This document shows, piece after piece, positions 35,726 through 44,394 of a stretch of 64,000 bases of DNA. The stretch is from Lachnospiraceae bacterium (lineage in GTDB: Bacteria; Bacillota; Clostridia; Lachnospirales; Lachnospiraceae): positions 1 to 64,000 of the forward strand of contig JAILNG010000014.1 of assembly GCA_024691875.1 (NCBI GenBank). The letters run 5' to 3'. Under the pieces are notes generated by a model. That model saw only the letters and a program-made list of their open reading frames with translations. It was not told the origin of the DNA and ran no database searches. The stretch's first letter is position 1, and each line of letters opens with the position of its first letter. The position numbers and the translations under genes are program-made.

Positions 35726-37303
35726 TTACTGTACTCCGTATTTTTCTTTAAAGTATTTTTTAAGCAGGTCTCTTGCGAAAATCTCTTCGTCATACAGTTC
35801 AACTTCCGTAAGATTGTTCGGCGCATAGGAAGAAGAGTAGGTGTCCGTCACAAGATAGTAGAGGGCATTCGGAGCCGGATGGTTCTTAACCTCTTCACCA
35901 TATTCACCGTAGGTGATGAAGTAATTTCCGTTTTCCGTTTCAAAAAAATTGTTGTTTAGATCTATGCCTTTGCATTCGCAGAGCACCAGACGGTTGTCAA
36001 AGGGGAAGAGCATCTGCAGATCGGCGTAGGTCACTTCTCCCGCATCCAGGATCCTGGGGCTTCTCACGGAAAAGTAGCCGCCGCCCAGAACGATGTCGTA
36101 CTTGTCGCCCCAGCGTTCAATAGCCGCTTCATAATAAAGATCTGCGCAAAGCTGCCTCAGTTCGTCCCCGTCAAGAGTTTCCGGGATGTTTGCGATCACG
36201 GCGTTGATGTCTCCGATCTCGCTTTCGTACTTAGCCATCAACTCTTCGACTATGGGATCGCCCTGATAATCGTATTTGTAAGTGCTGTGAGGAATGATCC
36301 CGGCTTCCGATGTCTCGAGGGTGTCGTTGGCCTTGTTGTACTCAAATGTCACGTGGGAAAGGCCTGTGGAGTTGTCACCGCCACCCTGGAGATGCCAGAC
36401 ATCGTACATGTCCTTTAAGGCATATGCTTTGTGGGTGTGAGCTTCAAAAACAACGTCAACGTAGCCGTGTGAGATCGTGGGTTCATAGTAGCTTTTTAAC
36501 TGTCCGGCGGAAATACTTCCGGAACCGGAGTAATTCTTTGAATAGCCGTCATGAACGGAGTAAATGATTATCTTACAGCCTTCTTTGTTTCTGAGTCTGT
36601 CGGATTCAGCCTTGACCAGATCGGCCAGTTCGTTTCCGGTGATAAAGTAAACATCGGAAACCATGTTGCCGGAAATGGATGAGTAGCAATCACCGATGGC
36701 ACCGATGATGCCGATCTTCACACCTTCACGTTCGATGACGACGGAAGGGGTACAGTAGGAGGCGAGAGCATTTGTGGAAGTTTCGTAAATGTTCAGAGCA
36801 AGGAAAGGAAACTCAGCCATTTCCTCGTTCTTTTCGATATACTCTCGTCCCCAGTCGTATTCGTGGTTTCCAAAGGTCATGGAAACAAAATCCAGACTGT
36901 TCATCCATTCGGTCATGAGTTTACCGCGGGTAAGATTTGATTCACTGCTGCCCTGCCACATGTCTCCGGAGGAGAGAAGAACGAAGTTGTCGTCCAACAT
37001 AGCTCTGGTTTTGAGCCAGGTGGTCATCTCGTCCACGCCGGGCTGGGATTCGCTGTCCGTAAATTTGCCGTGCAGGTCATTGATGGCATATACATCGATG
37101 ACAGCCAGCACATCTGCGTTACAGATGTCGCAAAGCCCGTTGTTGTCTTCATCCTTATGGGAACACTCAGCTTCGGCTCCGGGAACTGCCGTTACAGCAG
37201 CAGACGGTGCTGCGACGGGAGTATCGGGATGTTCGGTCTCGTTGCCGCAGGCTGCCACGGAAAGGAAGAGGGTGATCAAAGGTAATAGCATCTTTTTCTT
37301 CAT
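35726..37303 (-). CDS. 5'-nucleotidase / cyclic phosphodiesterase lipoprotein
   Basis: A 525-residue surface metallophosphoesterase of the UshA/YfkN group. The signal peptide ends at a lipobox (SVAAC, about residue 19). A short linker is followed by CSHKDEDNNGLCDICNADV, a Cys/His/Asp module of unknown role, and then the phosphatase domain. That domain has YAINDLHGKF (metal site 1), SSGDMWQGSSES, FGNHEYDWG and EAHTHKAY. The C-terminal 5'-nucleotidase substrate domain (about 350-520) has GGYFSVRSPRI. It would release phosphate or nucleosides from nucleotides outside the cell. The HD hydrolase follows in the same transcript. Confidence 0.9.
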   Translation of the reverse strand: MKKKMLLPLITLFLSVAACGNETEHPDTPVAAPSAAVTAVPGAEAECSHKDEDNNGLCDICNADVLAVIDVYAINDLHGKFTDSESQPGVDEMTTWLKTRAMLDDNFVLLSSGDMWQGSSESNLTRGKLMTEWMNSLDFVSMTFGNHEYDWGREYIEKNEEMAEFPFLALNIYETSTNALASYCTPSVVIEREGVKIGIIGAIGDCYSSISGNMVSDVYFITGNELADLVKAESDRLRNKEGCKIIIYSVHDGYSKNYSGSGSISAGQLKSYYEPTISHGYVDVVFEAHTHKAYALKDMYDVWHLQGGGDNSTGLSHVTFEYNKANDTLETSEAGIIPHSTYKYDYQGDPIVEELMAKYESEIGDINAVIANIPETLDGDELRQLCADLYYEAAIERWGDKYDIVLGGGYFSVRSPRILDAGEVTYADLQMLFPFDNRLVLCECKGIDLNNNFFETENGNYFITYGEYGEEVKNHPAPNALYYLVTDTYSSSYAPNNLTEVELYDEEIFARDLLKKYFKEKYGVQ

Positions 37304-37448
37304 CTTTTTGTACCTCTGTTTTATTTCAAGCGGTTAATTATAACTCCGTTTAAAATTTTTTGAAAGGGTTTATATTGTAAAATAATTATGATAAAATTTC
37401 CTTAAGGTTTGGACTATTTGTAAACAGACAAGCAAAGGAGCGGGTTGT

Positions 37449-39377
37449 ATGGCGCTGCACGACGACATCAGATCGTTTACAAAAAAATATAAGAAAAACA
37501 TCGAGATCAGAACCGAATTAAATGACAAGCTGTTTAAGATCTGTGATCACGATAAATGGCTTAAAACATTAAAGGACAGAGCTGTCAAGTGCCAGAAACT
37601 TTACAAGGATAATGACAGGCTCATTGCCGATCTGATCTCAAAGCTCAGCGGCGATCTTTCCGACAAAGCAGGGGAAACGTTGTTCAGCTCGATTTTTGAT
37701 GTATTTTTTGACCGCTTTGAGATCAGTGATGTTCCGATCATCATCCTGCTTTGCAAGAAGGCGGCGGAGCATTTTGAAAAAAAGAATGATTACAACAAGC
37801 TCGTGAGAATATATGCCTTTTTGACCTATTGCAATATGGAGTACTACAGCAGGATCAGGGTGGAAGAAAAGGATAAGACTCTTGAGTATGCCAATATCAC
37901 TATTTCCTATAAGGAGCATTATGAAAAACTGGACGATCCGGAAGCCAGACTCAGGATCTTCAGAACATATGCAAATCTTATGGGAGATGTACTTGAAGAT
38001 CAAACAGGCCTAAAGGCCGGAGATTTTACGATCTATAACGAAATGATGGACCTCTGGAACAGCGATGTTGTACAAAAGATGGATGGTGACAATGAGGACA
38101 TTATCAGTGAAGTGGAATGGATGAAGGACAATATGGTCTACATCTGTGCCTGCAACCTTTTGGATTACAAGACCACTCTTTCGGAGGAGATCAGAAATTC
38201 GGAGATTTCATTTATTAAGAAAAAGCTTGAAGAACATGCGGAGGAAGCGGATAAAAATACCATTTACTGGATGGCGGACATGACATTAAAGATCATTAAT
38301 TCCGAGATCACACCAATGGATGCCATTCATAAGGTGATAATGAAGACGGATGCCATTGCAAAACCGGATTTTGATAAGCTGAGTCCCGAAGAGAATTGCG
38401 ACATTCTGGATGAAAAGTACATGATGATGGAACTCAGCGTGGCGGTTCTCAGAAAAATGGATTTTACGGAAAAGGAAAGGGCTGAATACGGCAGACAGAT
38501 TACTTTTCGATTCTTTAAGGACATTCACAAGATACCTAATAATCTGTTTACGAACTATGTGGATGACATCTGCAAAGAGTACTTTTCCATGGTACGTCCG
38601 TTCCTTAACGGTGTCGGTGAAAAGGAGCAGAAGCTGATGCAGATCTTTTTCCTGCGCCAGCCGCTGACTTACATTCATTGCCTCCTTGTGGGAAGTCTTG
38701 CATACAGACTTGGTGGAGCGATAATTGAAAAAAATCCGGAGTTGCTGGTGGGGCTCGGGGAATTGGATTCGATAAGAGATGTTGTTTCCAAGGAAAACGG
38801 CATTCTTGATTTTATTCGACGCGCCGGACTCATCCATGATGTGGGAGAGATCATCATGCCCACGATCATTAACATGCAGACCAGAAGTCTGACCGAAGAA
38901 GAAAAAGAGTTCATCCTGAAACATCCGGGGATCGGAGTGGAGTACCTTAAGGATGATAAAGATTTTGAACCCTATAGGGATGTTATCCTCGGCCATCACA
39001 AGTCCTATGACGGAAAGAGCGGCTACCCTGCGGAGTTTGACAATACAGCTTCTCCGTACAGGATCATAATCGATATTATTTCAATCTGTGATGCTTTGGA
39101 AAACGCCGAAGATTACATCAGCCGTGCATATAAGGAACCCAAACGTTTTGACGAGATCATAGGTGAGATCTACGATGGAGCCGGAACGACATATAATCCT
39201 TATATAGCTGACATGATAAAAAATGACGATGTATTGAGAAACGAATTGAAATTTATTGTAACTGAAGGCAGGATCAAGGCTACTCAGGAGGTTTACAGAA
39301 ACATCGTAACATGTGTCCGGTACGGCGGATCGCCCTATTTCAGACTGAATGCGGTGGATATGGTAAACGATGGTTAA
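37449..39377 (+). CDS. HD-GYP domain protein (putative c-di-GMP phosphodiesterase)
   Basis: A 642-residue soluble protein. The first about 370 residues are alpha-helical, charged and unrecognised, possibly TPR-like. The C-terminal part (about 390-600) is HD-GYP: LIHDVGEIIMPTII (HD, about residue 463), KHPGIGVEYL, GHHKSYDGKSGYP (GYP, about 514-526) and IISICDALENA. HD-GYP proteins hydrolyse c-di-GMP. Two features differ from the consensus: the Lys of HDIGK is Glu, and HHEKWDG reads HHKSYDG. Metal ligands seem present, so activity is plausible but not certain. The ribosome site is AAAGGAG, 11 bases before the ATG. Confidence 0.82.
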   Translation: MALHDDIRSFTKKYKKNIEIRTELNDKLFKICDHDKWLKTLKDRAVKCQKLYKDNDRLIADLISKLSGDLSDKAGETLFSSIFDVFFDRFEISDVPIIILLCKKAAEHFEKKNDYNKLVRIYAFLTYCNMEYYSRIRVEEKDKTLEYANITISYKEHYEKLDDPEARLRIFRTYANLMGDVLEDQTGLKAGDFTIYNEMMDLWNSDVVQKMDGDNEDIISEVEWMKDNMVYICACNLLDYKTTLSEEIRNSEISFIKKKLEEHAEEADKNTIYWMADMTLKIINSEITPMDAIHKVIMKTDAIAKPDFDKLSPEENCDILDEKYMMMELSVAVLRKMDFTEKERAEYGRQITFRFFKDIHKIPNNLFTNYVDDICKEYFSMVRPFLNGVGEKEQKLMQIFFLRQPLTYIHCLLVGSLAYRLGGAIIEKNPELLVGLGELDSIRDVVSKENGILDFIRRAGLIHDVGEIIMPTIINMQTRSLTEEEKEFILKHPGIGVEYLKDDKDFEPYRDVILGHHKSYDGKSGYPAEFDNTASPYRIIIDIISICDALENAEDYISRAYKEPKRFDEIIGEIYDGAGTTYNPYIADMIKNDDVLRNELKFIVTEGRIKATQEVYRNIVTCVRYGGSPYFRLNAVDMVNDG

Positions 39378-39502
39378 TTAACTTTCAAATTCGCGAAAAG
39401 CCTGTAAATTTATAATTATTTAGCAATTTTGATGTATATTTGATGGACTATTTATGATAGAATCGACTAACAAGATCAATTTGCTGAAGGAGGCGCGTGT
39501 AA

Positions 39503-41638
39503 ATGAAAAAGTTTGCGTTGAATTTAAAGATCATACTGGTTGTCGGGGTTATCTTTGCAGCATGTATTATCATATTCTGGGTATTCGCATCCGGAAAGAT
39601 GATGGATATATCAAAAGAAAATGCCCGCGGTTCATTGCAAGGGGTCGTAAATGGGGCATCAAACAGTATAAGACAGTACATCCAAAATGAAGTAACTTTC
39701 GTAGAAGGTTACAGATGGACGACAGAAGTTCAGAACATCGTTAACGGAAATCGTTCCGCTGAAGCTTTGGCAGCAGCGGAAGATGTAACTATCAGATACT
39801 CAGGTAAAAAGGATTACATCGAAGGTCTCTTCTATTGTGACGAGAAGGGTATTGTAGACACACATACATTACCGATGATCGTCGGAATGGATCTCGGAGC
39901 AGGCGGAGCCGATACATTTGCAGGCGAGCAGGTAATGGCAACGGCATCCGTTTCCGAAGCAACAGGCAACATAGTAATTTCAGTCGGAAAGACGATTCCC
40001 AATGATACGGGAGCTTATGGCGGAATGATCATGTGCGCAACCTTCACCGATGGATTTAATGAGATGCTTGACGGCGTAATGAGAAGCAATCCTCTTTACA
40101 CACACTTGCAGCTCGTAATTCCTTATTCCTACACAACATCAACGTCCTCCGTTATTTACGATACAAATAAGGACAAGGTAGCAAAGCCATATGAAGATCA
40201 GGCGCTTGCAGGATTTGTAGAAGGCTATTCACTTTATTCACAGGCTTTGATGAACGGTCTCATCGAAATGAATACAGATGAAACAGCTACCACATTCCAT
40301 TATGAAGATCCTGAGACAGGTAAGGTTTACGATTACCCGTTCCAGAAGATGGATACATATATTGATTCCGCAACAGGTAAGGAAATGATCTACTTCTACA
40401 TGCTGATCCCCGAGTACAGCTGGGTGATCCTTCTTGAAGGCGAAGCCGATGCGGTTTACGCACAGGCATCAAGCTCAAGCCGTCAGCTCCTTATCGCTAC
40501 AATACTTACACTTGCTGTAGGTATCGTCGGAATCCTTGCATTCGTAACAGTTCTTCTCAGACCTCTTACAAATGTTGAAGGCGAACTTAAGAAAGTCGCA
40601 ACACTTGACTTTACACAGAGTGATACACTTGATAAATACGCTAGCAGAAACGACGAAGTCGGAACTATTGCCGGTGCAACCATTGCTCTTAAGGATGCAG
40701 TGAGCGACACGATGAAGATGGTAGGTGAGAGCGCAGGAAAGATGAACACCAACTCCGGTGCACTTGTAGATACCTCCAGACTCCTTTCCAACTTCACTGA
40801 AGAAAGTATGGCGGTTACCGAGGAATTGTATGCACGTATTGAGCAGACCAATGAATCGGTTAGAAAGACAGAAGATGAGATCAATAAGGTTGTAGGCCTT
40901 GTTCAGAACGTAAATGACAAGGTTGGTGCAGGTGAAAAGCTCTCCAAGGATCTCATTAAGAAGACAGGCATAGTTACTCAGGAAGTTGAAGGCAAGCTTG
41001 AAGCAAGCCGTGAAAAGATCAACGAGACCAGAACAAACGTTTACGAAGCGGTTGAAAGCCTTGAGACAGTTAAGAAGATCAATGATCTTGCAAGTGCGAT
41101 CCTTGAGATCACATCTCAGACCAATCTCCTTTCCCTCAACGCTTCCATCGAGGCAGCTCGTGCAGGTGAGGCCGGCAGAGGCTTCGCAGTAGTTGCAAGC
41201 GAAATTGCTAAGCTCGCTACAGAGTCTCAGCAGACCGCAGGAAGAATTCAGGACATCGTTGCCGAGAGTAACATCGCGGTTGATAAGGTTAGAAACAGCG
41301 TAGAAGCTGTTATGAAGTTCGTACTTGAAGATGTTGAAGGCGAATTCAAGTCCTTCGGTGAGAGCTCCAGAAGCTACGGTACAGACATTGAAACCATCAT
41401 GCACTCCATCGACGAGATCGGCGGAGCTATGGATAACCTTAAGACATCGGTTGACGACATCGGAACCTACATCCGTGAAGTTTCCAACTGCGCATCCAAT
41501 AACTACGACGGAGTTAAGCAGATCGTTGATAAGAACGTCGGAACAACAAAGGTTGTTGAAGACATCAACGTCATCATCGATTCCGAGAGAGACAGCGCAG
41601 GCAGCCTGAATGATATGGTAGGAAAATTCAAAGTTTGA
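39503..41638 (+). CDS. Methyl-accepting chemotaxis protein
   Basis: A 711-residue chemoreceptor. The first membrane helix (about 9-29) is followed by an extracellular dCache-like sensor (about 30-325). A second helix (about 330-352), HAMP and a long coiled coil follow, with the conserved tip [20 protein letters not shown] (about 535-555) and [16 protein letters not shown]. The ligand is unknown. No CheR-binding tail is seen. GAAGGAGG precedes the ATG. It is a single-gene unit between an AT-rich upstream region and a strong terminator. The sensor differs in sequence from the inositol-linked receptor at 18774. Confidence 0.93.
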   Translation: MKKFALNLKIILVVGVIFAACIIIFWVFASGKMMDISKENARGSLQGVVNGASNSIRQYIQNEVTFVEGYRWTTEVQNIVNGNRSAEALAAAEDVTIRYSGKKDYIEGLFYCDEKGIVDTHTLPMIVGMDLGAGGADTFAGEQVMATASVSEATGNIVISVGKTIPNDTGAYGGMIMCATFTDGFNEMLDGVMRSNPLYTHLQLVIPYSYTTSTSSVIYDTNKDKVAKPYEDQALAGFVEGYSLYSQALMNGLIEMNTDETATTFHYEDPETGKVYDYPFQKMDTYIDSATGKEMIYFYMLIPEYSWVILLEGEADAVYAQASSSSRQLLIATILTLAVGIVGILAFVTVLLRPLTNVEGELKKVATLDFTQSDTLDKYASRNDEVGTIAGATIALKDAVSDTMKMVGESAGKMNTNSGALVDTSRLLSNFTEESMAVTEELYARIEQTNESVRKTEDEINKVVGLVQNVNDKVGAGEKLSKDLIKKTGIVTQEVEGKLEASREKINETRTNVYEAVESLETVKKINDLASAILEITSQTNLLSLNASIEAARAGEAGRGFAVVASEIAKLATESQQTAGRIQDIVAESNIAVDKVRNSVEAVMKFVLEDVEGEFKSFGESSRSYGTDIETIMHSIDEIGGAMDNLKTSVDDIGTYIREVSNCASNNYDGVKQIVDKNVGTTKVVEDINVIIDSERDSAGSLNDMVGKFKV

Positions 41639-41670
41639 TCACGGTGAACAAAAAACGGATATAAAGACTT

Positions 41671-41703
41671 GGGAGGAAGCATTCGCTTCCTCCCTTTTGT
41701 TTT
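41671..41703 (+). terminator. Intrinsic terminator of the second chemoreceptor
   Basis: GGGAGGAAGC (41671-41680) and GCTTCCTCCC (41685-41694), loop ATTC, then TTTTGTTTT. Confidence 0.92.
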
Positions 41704-41794
41704 GCAGTAGGGGCTTTTTTAGAAGGGCATTTTGTGGTAGAATAATCCATAAGTAAAATGCGTTTTAAAACGCGGATAAATCGGAGGATGCCAA

Positions 41795-42127
41795 ATGGCA
41801 GATAAGAAGAAAGATTACAATCTTGAGACAGTTACGCTTGAACTTGATAACGGTGAAGAGATCACATGCGATGTTATCTCGATCTTTCCTGTTAATATAA
41901 ACAACAAGGAGCAGATGTACATCGCACTTTTGGATGAAAATGCAGGAGAGGATGATGACATCTTTCTTTACAGAGCATCAAATCTTGAAAATCCCGATGA
42001 CATTAAGATAGATAACATTGAAAGCGACGACGAATTTGAGATCGTTGCAGATGCATTTGATGAACTCCTTGACGATGAAGAGTTGAACACTATGCTCGAC
42101 GATCTGGAGGACGACGAGGAAGAATAA
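41795..42127 (+). CDS. DUF1292 (YrzB-like) protein
   Basis: A 110-residue acidic protein. The core (about 10-75) matches DUF1292: ETVTLELDNGEEITCDVISIF, then YIALLDENAGEDDDIFLYRA. A C-terminal tail is almost all Asp, Glu and Leu. DUF1292 proteins are small cytosolic proteins widespread in Firmicutes, usually near alaS, ruvX and fur-like genes; their function is unknown. Here the neighbour is instead a GH2 gene that begins one base after the stop codon, which is unusual. CGGAGG precedes the ATG. Confidence 0.88.
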   Translation: MADKKKDYNLETVTLELDNGEEITCDVISIFPVNINNKEQMYIALLDENAGEDDDIFLYRASNLENPDDIKIDNIESDDEFEIVADAFDELLDDEELNTMLDDLEDDEEE

Positions 42128-42128
42128 A

Positions 42129-43883
42129 ATGAACCCGGAAAAGCATCCGAACCCACAATTAAAGAGAAATAAAATTTTCAGCCTGGACGGTGACTGGCTT
42201 CTCAACGGTAGAAGCATCAAAATCCCTTTTTGTCCGGAATCCAAAGCTTCGGAGTTTAAAGGGGAGATCGGCTATGGTAAAAGAGAAAGCCTTGTATATG
42301 AAAAGAGCTTTGTGCTGCCCGAATATATGCACGAAGGAAGCCATACAAGGCTTCTTTTGCATGTAGACGGCGTGGATCAAAGGCATTTGGCTGTTCTTAA
42401 CGGCAGGGTGATAGGGAGTCGTACGGACGGTTATTTAAAAGCTGTTTATGACATTACAGGTAAGGTGGATCGTGAGAATGAGAATCTTCTTAAAATCCTT
42501 GCGGTTGATCCTGTGTCGACAGAACTTCCTTACGGAAAACAAAAACTGAAAAGAGGCGGAATGTGGTACACCCCTTTCAGCGGCATTTGGAAGAGCGTCT
42601 GGCTCGAAGCCGTTCCGGAAAAATATATAAAAGATTTTATGGTGGACGCGAACAAAGAAAACATTAAGTTTAAATTTAACTTCTCTGACTTTCAGGGTCA
42701 AAGCTTTGAGATCAGGGTGTTTCCGCCTGAATTAAAGAACAGGATCGAGCAGGAAATTGACGAAGAAAAGGAAGAATGTTGGATCATTTCCGGGGAGATC
42801 GGAAAGGATGTTCCGGAAAACGGCATTGAGATCAAACTGGCAGGACTCAAGTCCAATCTTGGAAATGATCTTCCGATAAAGGAATGGGATACAAAGGAGC
42901 CTTGGCTTTACGACATGGAGATCACTGCAGGTGCAGACGTTCTGCATTCATACTTTGGAATCAGAACCGTAGAAGAGAAAGAGATAGACGGAAAGGTACG
43001 GGTTCTTCTTAACGGGAAACCCATATTTCTCCATGGAGTTCTCGATCAGGGCTACTATACTGACGGTCTTTGCAGGCCTGCGGATGAAGCTGAGTACGAG
43101 AGAGACATATTGAGGATGAAAGCCTTGGGCTTCAACCTTTTAAGAAAACATGTAAAAACGGAAACAGACCTGTTCTACTACTATTGCGATATTAACGGAA
43201 TGCTTGTGATGCAGGATTTTGTTAATATGGGTAAATACAGGTATATTATAGACACTGTTCTTCCCACAGTAGGAGTGAAACTGACTGACGACAGGATCAG
43301 ACATGTGAGCAATTCCGCAAGAAAAAATTTTGAACAGCATGCATTGGGAGTCGTAAAAGAATTGCACAATCACCCGTCTGTCATTGCCTATACGATATTT
43401 AATGAGGGCTGGGGGCAGCACCGCGGCGACGATTACTATAAAATGCTGAAGGAATTGGAACCCGACCGTCTGTTTGACACTGCATCGGGCTGGTTTGACG
43501 TGAGAAAAACCGATTTTGACAGCAGACACATTTATTTCAGATTAAGAGATATTAAACCCTCAAAAAGATACAAAGGAAAGCCGATATTTATTACAGAATG
43601 CGGTGGTTACATGATGGCTGTGAAAGGTCATGTGTTTAATGAAAAGGCTACCTACGGATACGGAAAGTGTCAATCGACGGAAGAACTGACTGACAAGATC
43701 GAGGAGTTGTACGATAAAATGATCATACCCGGCATTAAAAACGGTGTTTGCGGATGCATATACACCCAGCTTTCCGATATCGAGGATGAGATTAACGGAC
43801 TCTACACCTATGACAGAGAGATCTGCAAGGTTGACGAGAAGAGAATGAAGGCGCTTGCCGATCGACTGCAGTCAGTCGAATAG
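42129..43883 (+). CDS. Glycoside hydrolase family 2 protein
   Basis: A 584-residue intracellular GH2 enzyme. The sugar-binding beta domain is N-terminal (about 10-150, with GGMWYTPFSGIWKSVWLE), then an immunoglobulin-like domain, then the TIM barrel (about 280-580). The acid/base Glu is in YTIFNEGWGQ and the nucleophile Glu in IFITECGG. The length is in the beta-glucuronidase or short beta-galactosidase range. Specificity within GH2 (galactoside, mannoside or glucuronide) cannot be read. No signal peptide. The ribosome site GAGGAAG lies inside the end of the DUF1292 gene, implying translational coupling. Confidence 0.9.
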   Translation: MNPEKHPNPQLKRNKIFSLDGDWLLNGRSIKIPFCPESKASEFKGEIGYGKRESLVYEKSFVLPEYMHEGSHTRLLLHVDGVDQRHLAVLNGRVIGSRTDGYLKAVYDITGKVDRENENLLKILAVDPVSTELPYGKQKLKRGGMWYTPFSGIWKSVWLEAVPEKYIKDFMVDANKENIKFKFNFSDFQGQSFEIRVFPPELKNRIEQEIDEEKEECWIISGEIGKDVPENGIEIKLAGLKSNLGNDLPIKEWDTKEPWLYDMEITAGADVLHSYFGIRTVEEKEIDGKVRVLLNGKPIFLHGVLDQGYYTDGLCRPADEAEYERDILRMKALGFNLLRKHVKTETDLFYYYCDINGMLVMQDFVNMGKYRYIIDTVLPTVGVKLTDDRIRHVSNSARKNFEQHALGVVKELHNHPSVIAYTIFNEGWGQHRGDDYYKMLKELEPDRLFDTASGWFDVRKTDFDSRHIYFRLRDIKPSKRYKGKPIFITECGGYMMAVKGHVFNEKATYGYGKCQSTEELTDKIEELYDKMIIPGIKNGVCGCIYTQLSDIEDEINGLYTYDREICKVDEKRMKALADRLQSVE

Positions 43884-43895
43884 GAGGAAGAGATT

Positions 43896-44390
43896 TTGCA
43901 GATTAAGGATTCATCTTACAAATTGGTGATTTTAACCGCGGGATTGTCTGTGGTCCTTGTTTTGGGCGGATGCAGAAAAACCTGGTCACCCGCAAGAAAC
44001 ACTCCGACACCGACTCCGCCGGTCAGAGTCATAGATTATAATGACCCGAACAATGGAGATAACAAGGACAGTCAGCTTGTTCCGGTTACGACATTGTTCC
44101 CGGGCAGATATGGGCAGGAGGGCACTTTGACTCCCACACCTACGCACACCAATACTCCCACACCCACCCCGACTCCTAAGGGAGGAAGCAGCGGACCGGT
44201 TTATCCTACTGCCACACCTACACCGAGACCGACGCCCACTCCGACTCCAAAGCCTACTAATACCCCGAGACCAACAAGAGTTCCGCCTACACCTGTAGCA
44301 CCTACCAACGAGCCGACTGCGACTCCTACACCCGGTAGCGTGGAGTATGAATTGATCAGCGGAACGCCAACTCCGAGAGCCGGTAACTGA
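43896..44390 (+). CDS. Small Thr-Pro-rich lipoprotein (TTG start)
   Basis: A 164-residue protein starting at TTG, with AGGAGG 8 bases upstream. A signal peptide (TAGLSVVLVLGGC) ends at the lipobox LGGC, so the protein is anchored outside. The rest has no folded domain: it is dominated by TPTPTP, PTNTPRPT and similar repeats, like the linkers of cell-surface proteins in Lachnospiraceae. It may be a cell-wall spacer or a remnant of a larger protein. The family is not known to me. It lies between GH2 and the nuclease-helicase gene, which follows four bases later. Confidence 0.8.
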   Translation: MQIKDSSYKLVILTAGLSVVLVLGGCRKTWSPARNTPTPTPPVRVIDYNDPNNGDNKDSQLVPVTTLFPGRYGQEGTLTPTPTHTNTPTPTPTPKGGSSGPVYPTATPTPRPTPTPTPKPTNTPRPTRVPPTPVAPTNEPTATPTPGSVEYELISGTPTPRAGN

Positions 44391-44394
44391 TACG

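Noticed and set aside
39454-39690. 78-residue ORF upstream of the second chemoreceptor
   Set aside because: Overlaps the chemoreceptor start in another frame and has no ribosome site.
40475-41404. 309-residue minus-strand ORF
   Set aside because: Shadow of the chemoreceptor's coiled coil, where biased codon use leaves the opposite strand open.
43980-44390. Repetitive ACNCCNAC tract suspected as a CRISPR or tandem-repeat array
   Set aside because: It encodes Thr-Pro repeats in one open frame, with no constant spacer length.
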